From SCBR16-9 sp964537975 (GTDB lineage Bacteria; Hydrogenedentota; Hydrogenedentia; Hydrogenedentales; SCBR16-9), in NCBI GenBank assembly GCA_964537975.1, contig CAZIDP010000024.1:1-64000 (forward strand): 64,000 bases of DNA, written 5' to 3'. The notes below the pieces were generated by a model. It worked only from the letters and a program-made list of their open reading frames with translations. It searched no databases and had not been told where the DNA came from. Within the stretch, counting starts at the first letter, position 1; the number at the start of each line of letters is the position of its first letter. This document shows positions 46,778 to 54,433 of the stretch, one piece after another. Both the position numbers and the translations under genes were made by a program.

Positions 46778-46945
46778 TCAATCGGTTTTGCGATAGAATT
46801 TTTCCAGATTTCGACTTATCGTAGAATAATTTTCAAAACCGGAAAAAAAGATTCCCATTAAAAGTAGTATGAAGGACTCAAGAGTTGAAAGCGAGCCTTC
46901 TTGGGCAAGCACTGGCCGCTGTGTCAGCGTTCTGATATGTTTCAT
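46778..46945 (-). CDS. Small hydrophobic protein of 55 residues
   Basis: The 55-codon frame encodes a basic N-terminus (MKHIRTLTQRPVLAQEG), one hydrophobic segment (SFILLLMGIFFSGF) and a basic C-terminus. I do not recognise it. Its reality is supported by GGGAGA at a good distance before ATG 46945 and by a hairpin with a T-run directly downstream on the same strand (46668-46743). A longer frame from 46996 has no ribosome-binding site. It could be a small membrane protein. It is convergent with the parvulin gene and divergent from argS. Confidence 0.45.
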   Translation of the reverse strand: MKHIRTLTQRPVLAQEGSLSTLESFILLLMGIFFSGFENYSTISRNLEKFYRKTD

Positions 46946-47165
46946 TAAATTATCTCCCACATCATATTTAGTAAACAACTTCATCATTCCTGGCAACCAT
47001 TACCAGTTGCAGTATTTTTCAAATACATTCTAGATGCTATATAATAGGCATGTCCAATTTACCTTGTAATTTTCAATGTTCTTTCCGACCAGAGATGCTA
47101 TTCGCCATAAATAATGTGAAAAATCACGCGTAATTGTCATTATGAATTAATTCAGGAGTTGCTCA

Positions 47166-48863
47166 GTGAACCCGTATGTCCCGATCACCGATGCCTTTTG
47201 CACGCACTTTCCGGGAATTACTCCCGAGGATATTGTATACAGTACACCTCCGTCACCGGAAATGGGAGACTTGGCTATTGCCATGTTCCCGCTTTCACGC
47301 AAGTTAAAGAATGCACCTGCAAACATAGCCAAGGAAGCAGTAGACAGCATTGAATTCGGTGACTTGGTGGATTCGGCGGCAACCGCAGGGCCCTATGTTA
47401 ATTTGAAATTGAACCGACCAGTCGTCATTCGATCGGTAGTTGAGCACATATTACGCGAAAAAAATACCTATGGCTCCTGCAATTGTGGCGCTGGGCAGCG
47501 TGTGATCCTTGAACATACCAGCATTAATCCGAATGCAAGTCCGCATGTGGGGCGCGCACGAAATGCCATGATAGGCGACAGCCTGGCCCGTTTACTGCGT
47601 TTTCAGGGCCATGAAGTAGAGGTTCACTATTATGTGAATGATATGGGGCGTCAGATTGGCTTGCTGGTGTTGGTGGCAGAAGAGTTGGAGAATTTGAATT
47701 TTGATCAGATTCTGGCAGCGTATGTAGAGGCCAATCAACGTGCGGAACAGGACCCGGAATTTGCTGAAAAAGGCTATGATCTACTGGTTCGTATGGAAGA
47801 AGGAGACCCGGAAGTACAGCGGAAATTCACCGCTGTAACGGACTTGTGTCTTGAAGGGCAGTTGGCTGTTTTGGCGCGTCTCGGTACTTCTTATGATTGT
47901 TTTGACAAAGAATCAAAGTATGTACGTGATCCCAGGTTGGAACCGGTGTTGGCGGCATTGCGTGAAAAAGACGCAGTATTTATCGATGACGATGAACGTC
48001 TGGTTGTGGACCTCTCGAAGCTTGGATACCCGCATGAGCAGGGGCGGTACTTTGTGTTGATGCGTGCCAATGGCAGTTCAATGTATGGCTACCGTGATAT
48101 CGCTTATTCCATTGATAAGGAAGCTTTAGGTGCGGATATCAACATGATGGTGCTTGGTGAAGACCACAAGTTGTACGCGCAACAAGTACAAATGATTTTG
48201 GATGTTGCGGGGCATTCCGCGCCAGAGCCGATTTATTATGCCTATATCTTGCTGAAAGACGGGAAGATGTCCACTAGACAGGGCAAGGTGGTGTTGCTTT
48301 CTGACTTTCTGGACCAGGCGGCTCAGTTGGCATCGGAACGAGTGGCAGAGCAGTGTCGGGATATCTCTGAGGAAGCGCGCAATGTTATCGCGGAACAGGT
48401 GGCGGTTGCCGCCATTCGATTCGCTGTATTGCGTGTCAGCCCCAACAAGAATGTCATTTTTGACATGGATGCCGCGCTTTCTTTCACAGGTGATACCGGA
48501 CCTTATATCCAATATTCATGTGCCAGGATTCAATCTATATTGCGTAAAGCGGAAGTTGAAATTCCGGACATTCCCTCCAGTGATTTTCCGTTGGTTGAAC
48601 AGGCAGAATGGCAGGTTACTGCTTGCCTGGCTGACTTCGAAAATGTATTGCAATTGGCCTATGAGCAGCGTAATGTTTCGGGCATTGGGGTATATGCGTT
48701 GGAGCTGGCACGTCAGTTCACAACGTTTTATCATGAATGTCCAGTTTTGTCGGCAGAAACACCAGCTCTCAGTGTAGCACGTTTACAGTTGTGTCGTGCC
48801 GTGTTACAGACCTTGAATAACGCACTGTACCTCCTGGGTGTAGAGATTCCTGAAAAGATGTAG
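47166..48863 (+). CDS. argS: Arginyl-tRNA synthetase
   Basis: The 565-residue class I synthetase charges tRNA-Arg. Evidence: the N-terminal Add-1 domain (about 1-90), the HIGH-like signature in NPNASPHVGRARNAMIGDSL near residue 125, YVNDMGRQIGLL, the KMSK-like loop KMSTRQGKVVLLSD near 378, and the C-terminal DALR anticodon-binding domain starting PYIQYSCARIQSILRKA. The length is usual. GTG 47166 is the start, with AGGAGT upstream. It stands between the small minus-strand gene and the DUF1704 gene, 46 bases after its stop. Confidence 0.97.
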   Translation: MNPYVPITDAFCTHFPGITPEDIVYSTPPSPEMGDLAIAMFPLSRKLKNAPANIAKEAVDSIEFGDLVDSAATAGPYVNLKLNRPVVIRSVVEHILREKNTYGSCNCGAGQRVILEHTSINPNASPHVGRARNAMIGDSLARLLRFQGHEVEVHYYVNDMGRQIGLLVLVAEELENLNFDQILAAYVEANQRAEQDPEFAEKGYDLLVRMEEGDPEVQRKFTAVTDLCLEGQLAVLARLGTSYDCFDKESKYVRDPRLEPVLAALREKDAVFIDDDERLVVDLSKLGYPHEQGRYFVLMRANGSSMYGYRDIAYSIDKEALGADINMMVLGEDHKLYAQQVQMILDVAGHSAPEPIYYAYILLKDGKMSTRQGKVVLLSDFLDQAAQLASERVAEQCRDISEEARNVIAEQVAVAAIRFAVLRVSPNKNVIFDMDAALSFTGDTGPYIQYSCARIQSILRKAEVEIPDIPSSDFPLVEQAEWQVTACLADFENVLQLAYEQRNVSGIGVYALELARQFTTFYHECPVLSAETPALSVARLQLCRAVLQTLNNALYLLGVEIPEKM

Positions 48864-48909
48864 CCGGAACCAATGCGTTCTGGAATAGAACAGATGGAAA
48901 AGTCTTTTT

Positions 48910-50196
48910 ATGATTGAAATGGATTCGTATAAACAAACCATACGAGAGCTATCGGACCGTCTGGTTGAAGCGCAACGCCCCATTCGTATTCTGGACGCGA
49001 TCAAATGGGACGCAGAGGTTCAGGAAGACTTTTTCAATAACAAATTTAAGAAGCTTCCCAAGGTTGACCGTGCGTATTATGAAGCCAGACCGCTGGATTT
49101 TGATCCGGTGGAGTACAGGCGACTTTTTCAGGAGTTAAGCCACGACATTCAGCGCATGTTGGGTCAATTTAATCCTGTGGGCGTGATCATGCGGCGCATG
49201 TGCCGGGAATATGAGATGGTGATACGCCTTCTCGAAGCCAGGGGTACTCCGGAATTCACCCGGATTTCCAGAGAGTTGTTTGGCAGTGCGACAGATGCAT
49301 TTCATGCAGGTGACCCGAATCTGACCGACTTGGGAATCCTGATCGCAGAAGCACTGGACAATATCGATGCCAGTACGTTGCTTCAAAGTGAAGAAAAAAA
49401 TATTCCAAGCGAAGAAGTTGTTGTGATATTGCAAGAACGACTGAATATATTTTTTCCCGATACAGAGACTCCTGTTATTGTTAAGCAGAGTGACGGTATT
49501 GTCGCGGATGCCGCTGCAGGCGCGGATTATCTTAAAATCAGAAGTGATATTCATTTTACCCGTCAGGACATACGCCTTCTGGAGATTCATGAAGGATGGG
49601 TGCATTTGGGTACTACGCTGAACGGTATGCGACAACCGGTATGTACATTTCTCAGTAAAGGTCCGCCTTCTTCAACTATCACGCAAGAAGGCCTGGCCAT
49701 GCTCATGGAACTCATTGCCTTTGCGTCTTACCCGGCGCGTCTTCGTCGTCTGACAAACCGGGTTCGAGGAGTTGCCATGGCGGAGTCTGGTGCTAATTTT
49801 CTGGACGTCTTCCATTTCTTCCGGGAGCAATCATTCAGTGAGCAGGAAAGCTATATCAATACGGCCCGTATATATCGTGGGAGTACCCCGGATGGTGGAC
49901 CGTTCACCAAGGATATCAGCTACACCAAGGGATTTATACTGGTATACAACTTCATACAGCTTGCAGTTCGCCGCGGCCTGGTAGACCGGGTTCCCTTGCT
50001 TTTTTGTGGTAAAACCAATTTGGAAGATATGCGTACCCTGTCCCATCTTGTGGAAGAAGGGCTGGTGGTACTCCCCAAATACTTGCCACCTCAGTTTGCC
50101 GATATGAGTGCGCTGGCTGCCTGGATGTGTTATTCCAACTTCTTGAACCAGCTTAATTTGCAACGTATCGAAGCGGACTACGCCAATATCTTGTAA
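48910..50196 (+). CDS. DUF1704 / MATCAP-like putative metallopeptidase (QEGLA motif)
   Basis: The 428-residue protein belongs to DUF1704, annotated in bacteria as 'flavohemoglobin expression-modulating QEGLA motif protein'. The relevant motifs are IHEGWVH near residue 228, fitting the HExxxH zinc site, and TQEGLAMLMEL near 258, supplying the third ligand. Eukaryotic relatives MATCAP1/2 are carboxypeptidases that remove the C-terminal Tyr of alpha-tubulin. Bacteria with no tubulin must have other substrates. The QEGLA name came from an early genetic observation, and the link to flavohemoglobin is weak. The start is ATG 48910. It is probably co-transcribed with argS. No signal peptide is present, so it should be cytoplasmic. 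Confidence 0.88.
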   Translation: MIEMDSYKQTIRELSDRLVEAQRPIRILDAIKWDAEVQEDFFNNKFKKLPKVDRAYYEARPLDFDPVEYRRLFQELSHDIQRMLGQFNPVGVIMRRMCREYEMVIRLLEARGTPEFTRISRELFGSATDAFHAGDPNLTDLGILIAEALDNIDASTLLQSEEKNIPSEEVVVILQERLNIFFPDTETPVIVKQSDGIVADAAAGADYLKIRSDIHFTRQDIRLLEIHEGWVHLGTTLNGMRQPVCTFLSKGPPSSTITQEGLAMLMELIAFASYPARLRRLTNRVRGVAMAESGANFLDVFHFFREQSFSEQESYINTARIYRGSTPDGGPFTKDISYTKGFILVYNFIQLAVRRGLVDRVPLLFCGKTNLEDMRTLSHLVEEGLVVLPKYLPPQFADMSALAAWMCYSNFLNQLNLQRIEADYANIL

Positions 50197-50233
50197 GTGC
50201 AAATGGTGAGTTTATACATAGCTTTGGCTTGGC

Positions 50234-50275
50234 AAAAAAAATCCCGGGGCGTCGCTTTATTGCTACAACCCCGGG
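50234..50275 (-). terminator. Terminator of the nitrilase-family gene
   Basis: CCCGGGG at 50243-50249 pairs with CCCCGGG at 50269-50275. On the minus strand the stem is followed by a run of eight T (50234-50241), so it ends the gene whose stop is at 50367. Confidence 0.85.
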
Positions 50276-50366
50276 CAAGATATCGGTGCTATTACTCAAA
50301 CACTATGTCACTTAAAAAAAAGTAATCGATTATGTTTGATTTTTTGGGACAAAAAAAGAGCCACTA

Positions 50367-51089
50367 TCAATCAAGTTCAATATCGTAATTGAATTTCTGC
50401 TCTCCTTCGACGGTGGTTTTTACCAACCACTCGCCTTCTGGTGAAATCACACCTGAAGGTATGTTGATCGCATTATTTGCTTCAGCTGCATTTACCGTGA
50501 CGATATACGCTTTGGCTTCTTTGGCGCGCAAGCGCAAATTGGAATCATAATAGGCACTGTATGCCCTGTTTGTACCTGAGGCATTCAAGTGAAAAATGAT
50601 ATCGACACCGCGCTCACCGAGTTGATTCGTCAGTCGCGGGTCCGGGTAGGGGCCGAATCCAGGAGCTACCCAGAGATCGTTACCGCACAGACACCCGATG
50701 GTTACTTCCTTGTGGTCAAAAGTTTTCAACTTTGAACCTGGACGGAAGTACTCCCTTTCCTTTTCGGTCGGGATGAGTTTTTCATGGGTGCCAATAACTT
50801 CACCATCATCTCCAAAGATACGTGCCTGTATGTACTCGATGTCGTCTGCGCGGCTGCCGGTGCCCACTATACCTACAGTATAGGAAACCCGGCATGCAGC
50901 AGCAATCTGGTCCCAGGCTTCCAATGTCCGGTTATCGCTGAAATCGTTGTTGATGCCCGTCAAACACATCTCTGGAAATACAATATAATCACAGTCGCTT
51001 TCTTGAATATGTTGCAAGATTCGCGGCAAGTTTTCGCTTTTGGAATGGCCTACCGTCATCTGAATACCACTAATGCGAACAGTTGCCAT
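50367..51089 (-). CDS. Carbon-nitrogen hydrolase (nitrilase superfamily)
   Basis: The 240-residue cytoplasmic enzyme has the Glu-Lys-Cys triad of the nitrilase superfamily: Glu in YIVFPEMCLTG near residue 40, Lys in GTHEKLIPTEKEREYF near 107, and Cys in TIGCLCGNDLW near 135. These enzymes hydrolyse amides or nitriles such as carbamoyl-putrescine or omega-amidic acids. The C-terminal part of the fold is short. AAGGAG precedes ATG 51089, and a terminator follows. It lies between genes of unrelated function, so its substrate is not indicated by context. Confidence 0.88.
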   Translation of the reverse strand: MATVRISGIQMTVGHSKSENLPRILQHIQESDCDYIVFPEMCLTGINNDFSDNRTLEAWDQIAAACRVSYTVGIVGTGSRADDIEYIQARIFGDDGEVIGTHEKLIPTEKEREYFRPGSKLKTFDHKEVTIGCLCGNDLWVAPGFGPYPDPRLTNQLGERGVDIIFHLNASGTNRAYSAYYDSNLRLRAKEAKAYIVTVNAAEANNAINIPSGVISPEGEWLVKTTVEGEQKFNYDIELD

Positions 51090-51275
51090 GCTGATGTTCT
51101 CCTTCCATTACCCGACTTTGTTAATAAAAGCAAAGCGTAGCACAACTTTAGATGCTTCGTCATCTTTTTGGTAGCAAAAGTTCCCTTTCTTTATATTGTT
51201 TTGTAAGTATCCTGTTTTGATTTCTCAAGGGTGACGTTTAGTCTCAGTGATTGTACCACGTAAATTATCACATGG

Positions 51276-51692
51276 TTATATATGTTGTGGTTTGAGTATA
51301 CCTTGCTCCAATATGTCTGTGAGACGATAGCAGCGCGGACCATTGGCTCCTTCCCACACCACTTCTTCTCCTAGCCTTGCACCGAGCAGCGCCAACCCCA
51401 TAGCGGATAGAACAGAAATCTTTCCATCAACTGCATTGCTTTGCGATGGAAACACCAGCGTACATTCAAGTTGATTGCCATTGCTGGAATCTTCCATCAA
51501 CACTTTGCTGTGCATTGTCACAACATTTGTCGGCATGTTATCCGGGGTTACTACTTGTGCTGATTGTAATATCTTGTCCAGTTGTTTAATTCTGGGAGAT
51601 TCTTTGCCGGTGGACTGTTCCATAAAAATGGCCAGATTCTTCTGAAGTCGTTCAAGGTCTGATGCTGTGAGCAAAACTGATTTCATTTCCAT
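51276..51692 (-). CDS. Rnk-like GreA/GreB-fold protein
   Basis: The 138-residue protein resembles Rnk (regulator of nucleoside diphosphate kinase). A short helical N-terminus (LTASDLERLQKNLAIFMEQS) precedes an FKBP-like GreA/GreB C-terminal domain with NVVTMHSKVLMED, ECTLVFPSQS and the signature SVLSAMGLALLGARLGEEVVW. Rnk binds RNA polymerase near the secondary channel but lacks the Gre coiled-coil. GGAAGG lies before ATG 51692; an ATG at 51719 precedes that site. The upstream gene, 132 bases away on the same strand, is a TetR protein carrying a homologous domain, which suggests local duplication. Confidence 0.85.
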   Translation of the reverse strand: MEMKSVLLTASDLERLQKNLAIFMEQSTGKESPRIKQLDKILQSAQVVTPDNMPTNVVTMHSKVLMEDSSNGNQLECTLVFPSQSNAVDGKISVLSAMGLALLGARLGEEVVWEGANGPRCYRLTDILEQGILKPQHI

Positions 51693-51824
51693 TGTTACAC
51701 CTTCCTGAGAAGAGTTCACACCCCTCAGATGTAGAAACTGCCTTGTGGCGGAGCATGCACTTCTCTATTGGCCGGTCTTGTTTTTTTCCTGTTAAGTACC
51801 GGCAAATTATATGGTCTATTGCAA

Positions 51825-52913
51825 TCAGAGATCGTAGTCTCCAGCTGCTTCAGGCTGATACAAGATATCCACAACCAGGTATTTCACCTGAGGAGTATCT
51901 GTGTTGACGCAAAAAGTGTCTCCAATCCGATACCCCAGCATGGCAGTGCCCAGAGGTTCCAGAATAGAAACATGCTCCGAGTCAGAGCGTGCATCTACCG
52001 GAAATACGAGTGTTCGTATCAGTTCTTGTTTATGATTGGTATCCAACAGACACACTTTAGAGTTCATCGTTATCAAATCCGGGGGAACGTCTTGCAAATC
52101 CACCATTTTCCCGCGTGAGAGTGCTGCTTCAAGCTCGTTAAGGTGCAGATCACCACCGTCATGTCCAAAGCGTCTGGCGACTGCTATCAGTTCTTTTAGG
52201 CGCTTGTCGTCGTAACGGCTGATATAGATTTCACGACTGCTTCTGCGTGTTCGAGGGCGTTTATTACGGTAAACATGATCTGTGTTGTTGTTATTCTGAT
52301 GTAATAAATTTTTTGTTATATGCCCGGCCATATCTGCCAGCGGTTCCTGGTTGCCCATATGCGACCAATAGGCCATGAAAGCATCAATGTTGCCCTCGAG
52401 ACTCAACGCGCTGTGTAATGGCGCGCTATTTTCTGTTTGTAGTTCGCCATGAATGCGGGTAAACAAAGAACCAACAAATTGCAGGTATTCACGATAAAGC
52501 ACCGCGACACTGTCTTCCGGTTTCAACGCAAACGGAGTTTGCCCGCTGCCCCGATCATAGGTGAACAGCTGAAAAAAAAGCCGGTGTCTTTCAAAATGTA
52601 TCAGGCGCAGTCGAATAAGAGCCTCAATAGCCTCTTCGGCAATCTTGACTGGCGATACCTGCTCACGACATTGTTCCAGTAACTGGCGTGCAATTTTGTC
52701 TGTCAGCTCACGGTATACGCCTTCTTTGTTTTGAAAAAAATTGTAGATTGTACCTACGGAGACCCCAGCTTCCAGCGCTATTTCTTCCGCGGTTGCCAAA
52801 GCATATTCTTTTTGCAGAAAAACACTCTCTGCTGCTTTCAACAACTCATTGCGTTTGCGTTGGCGGTCTTTGGCGCGACGTGCCATAGTAGATGGTTTGG
52901 TGATGGCCGGCAT
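51825..52913 (-). CDS. TetR regulator fused to an Rnk-like domain
   Basis: The 362-residue protein combines two families. Residues 10-65 are a TetR-type DNA-binding domain (RKRNELLKAAESVFLQKEYA, then IALEAGVSVGTIYNFFQNKE), followed by a TetR-type ligand/dimer domain to about 215. After a linker rich in Asn and Arg (HQNNNNTDHVYRNKRPRTRR), residues about 232-362 are an Rnk/GreA-GreB C-terminal-like unit: helical ISRYDDKRLKELIAVARRFG, then LITMNSKVCLLD, RTLVFPVDA and SILEPLGTAMLGYRIGDTF. The second half is homologous to the stand-alone Rnk-like protein next door. AGGAT precedes ATG 52913. The fusion suggests a DNA-bound regulator that also contacts RNA polymerase; this is inference. Confidence 0.82.
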   Translation of the reverse strand: MPAITKPSTMARRAKDRQRKRNELLKAAESVFLQKEYALATAEEIALEAGVSVGTIYNFFQNKEGVYRELTDKIARQLLEQCREQVSPVKIAEEAIEALIRLRLIHFERHRLFFQLFTYDRGSGQTPFALKPEDSVAVLYREYLQFVGSLFTRIHGELQTENSAPLHSALSLEGNIDAFMAYWSHMGNQEPLADMAGHITKNLLHQNNNNTDHVYRNKRPRTRRSSREIYISRYDDKRLKELIAVARRFGHDGGDLHLNELEAALSRGKMVDLQDVPPDLITMNSKVCLLDTNHKQELIRTLVFPVDARSDSEHVSILEPLGTAMLGYRIGDTFCVNTDTPQVKYLVVDILYQPEAAGDYDL

Positions 52914-53093
52914 GCTTTATCCTATCCTATAACGTTAGACTTTGCAGAAAAAAGAATAAAAATTCATTTTATGATGTCTTATTCATATTATAGAATATGC
53001 ATACCAAATATGCAACTCTCGCCAGGTGCTGTAGAAACTGTAATATGGGTAATGAAGTGGAGTAAGTAACCACAGGCTTGCCTATCCGCTCCT

Positions 53094-53197
53094 ATATCCC
53101 GAAGGGATTACATCGCAATAGCGCGGGGTAAGGCCTCCGGCCGCCACCCCGGGATCAGGTGTCTCTCCAACACAGCACCCCGGAGGGTGTGCCAGCA
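53094..53197 (+). repeat. REP-like inverted repeat, left copy
   Basis: A GC-rich 104-bp element opening with ATATCCCGAAGGGAT and ending GTGTGCCAGCA. Its reverse complement recurs at 53592-53694 with few differences apart from a variable segment of about 21 bases. It contains internal palindromes (CCCGAAGGG-like; GGCCTCCGGCCGCC). Its GC content is far above that of its surroundings. Confidence 0.8.
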
Positions 53198-53355
53198 AGA
53201 CCTAACTATAATCCGCAGATTCTGCCAATGTACGTAGATTTTGGAGATGAATGAGTGGAATAGAGATATGCTATCCTCGGGGCCGCGATTGCTACATACA
53301 CCGAATCTTTCACGCCTTCGTGTTCAAAATACCTCCCTCCGCCTAGATCCCCAAC

Positions 53356-53383
53356 CGTCATTCTCGCGCAGGCGGGAAACCAG
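53356..53383 (+). repeat. Short dispersed palindromic element
   Basis: CGTCATTCTCGCGCAGGCGG with the following GAAACCAG is a variant of a very common intergenic palindrome seen in many bacterial genomes, usually without function. Confidence 0.6.
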
Positions 53384-53515
53384 AAAAACAAATAACTAGC
53401 ACATCAATGTTTACTATCCATTGCAAACTTTACACTCCTGTGGCAACACCAATGCGCAAACAACAGCTTGCCCGCGATTTTCTACTCGTTCTTCTGGATA
53501 CACACCTGAGCGGTT

Positions 53516-54190
53516 ATGAGGGAACAGGGTGGGTATGTCGGAATGGGAGGGCGAGATGGTGAGAGTGTGGAGATGAAGCACGGGAGTTATCTGCTGGCAC
53601 GCCCTCCGGGGTGCTTTATAGGGGTGGTGCTTTACCCGGGGTGGCGGCCGGAGGCCTTACCCCGCGCTACAGCGATGCAATCCCTTCGGGATATCACTGA
53701 GTATGGAAGAGTTGTGCATGCGGAAATGGAAGCATTGTTGTCATGTGCATGCAACAATGTGGATTGTCGATGGGATACGCTTTATTGTAGTACTTTTCCA
53801 TGCCATAATTGCGCGAAACATTTAATAGCTGCAGGGATAAAGCGTGTAGTTTATGTTGAGCCATATCCAAAAAGTAAAGCACTGCCCTTCCATGACGATT
53901 CTATTACCTTGGGGTTTCAAGATGACAACGAAAATCTGAACAAAGTAAGATTCGAACCATTCGTTGGTGTAGGACCACGTAATTTCTTAAATCTGTTTTC
54001 GATTGGAATTGGCAAGGGATATGAGATTCCGAGAAAGAAAGATGGACAAATATTGAAATGGGATCGCAAAAGTGCGAGACTACGTATGGAGATGAATCCA
54101 TATTCTTATCTAGACCGTGAAACAGATGCTGTTAAAGAACTAGATGATTGCCTTAAGCGAAAGGGAGTGTTAACTAAAGATGCACAATAA
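53516..54190 (+). CDS. 5'-truncated AvcD-like dCTP/dCMP deaminase (probable pseudogene)
   Basis: The open frame of 224 codons contains a complete zinc deaminase domain from about residue 58: TEYGRVVHAEMEALLS with the catalytic HAE, and YCSTFPCHNCAKHLIAAGIK with PCxxC. This exact style, with VVYVEPYPKSKALPFHDDSI, is that of anti-phage AvcD/DcdV dCTP deaminases, which deplete dCTP during infection. Those proteins normally carry an N-terminal P-loop kinase-like domain of about 300 residues, which is missing here. The first 57 codons are encoded by unrelated sequence and the right copy of the inverted repeat (53592-53694), which joins in frame right before RDITEYG. If translated, ATG 53675 could give a bare deaminase domain. 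The gene is probably a remnant. Confidence 0.75.
   Translation: MREQGGYVGMGGRDGESVEMKHGSYLLARPPGCFIGVVLYPGWRPEALPRATAMQSLRDITEYGRVVHAEMEALLSCACNNVDCRWDTLYCSTFPCHNCAKHLIAAGIKRVVYVEPYPKSKALPFHDDSITLGFQDDNENLNKVRFEPFVGVGPRNFLNLFSIGIGKGYEIPRKKDGQILKWDRKSARLRMEMNPYSYLDRETDAVKELDDCLKRKGVLTKDAQ
53592..53694 (-). repeat. REP-like inverted repeat, right copy
   Basis: The reverse complement of the element at 53094-53197, with 394 bases between the two. Its outer end lies exactly where deaminase homology begins. Confidence 0.8.
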
Positions 54191-54351
54191 AAAAAAAAGC
54201 AGTTGTTGTTATACAAGTAGCATCAAAACCAGAAAATTTTTCTCAATATGTTGCTAAAGCAGAATTAATCATGAATAGTTGGCCAAGCTGGAAAAGAGCC
54301 ACCAGGGCCACTAGCTACCCACGCTATATAGTAGAATCGTCTAATAAATAA
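54180..54351 (+). pseudogene. Small gene downstream of the deaminase, frame broken at an A10 tract
   Basis: From ATG 54180 the frame reads MHNKKK, then reaches a run of ten A (54189-54198). Dropping one A gives an open frame to the stop at 54349-54351, with the natural-looking VASKPENFSQYVAKAELIM then NSWPSWKRATR, about 57 residues. In the genomic frame translation instead ends within about 25 codons. GGGAG at the end of the deaminase gene could act as its ribosome-binding site. The break may be a true mutation, a sequencing error at the homopolymer, or slippage. The product is not recognised, although small proteins with a WPxWK motif occur beside defence and phage genes. Confidence 0.45.
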
Positions 54352-54433
54352 TTAAAAAAGCGCCTGTTTGGGTGTGAACGCTATCGGGCATATTGTTCAA
54401 GATCACTATATAATTGCAGAGAGCAAATCTTAG

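Larger units (their letters stand above)
52914..53515. other. Gene-free scar region with dispersed repeats
   Basis: The 602-base stretch contains the left copy of a 104-bp inverted repeat (53094-53197) and a palindromic dispersed element (53356-53383). The frame at 53206-53391 is produced by that element and is not a gene. The rest shows no coding signal. It probably replaced the upstream part of the deaminase gene that follows. Confidence 0.55.

Noticed and set aside
53206..53391. 61-codon minus-strand frame with FPACARMTVG
   Set aside because: This peptide is the translation of the common CGTCATT...GCGCAGGCGGGAA palindrome and marks an intergenic repeat, not a gene.
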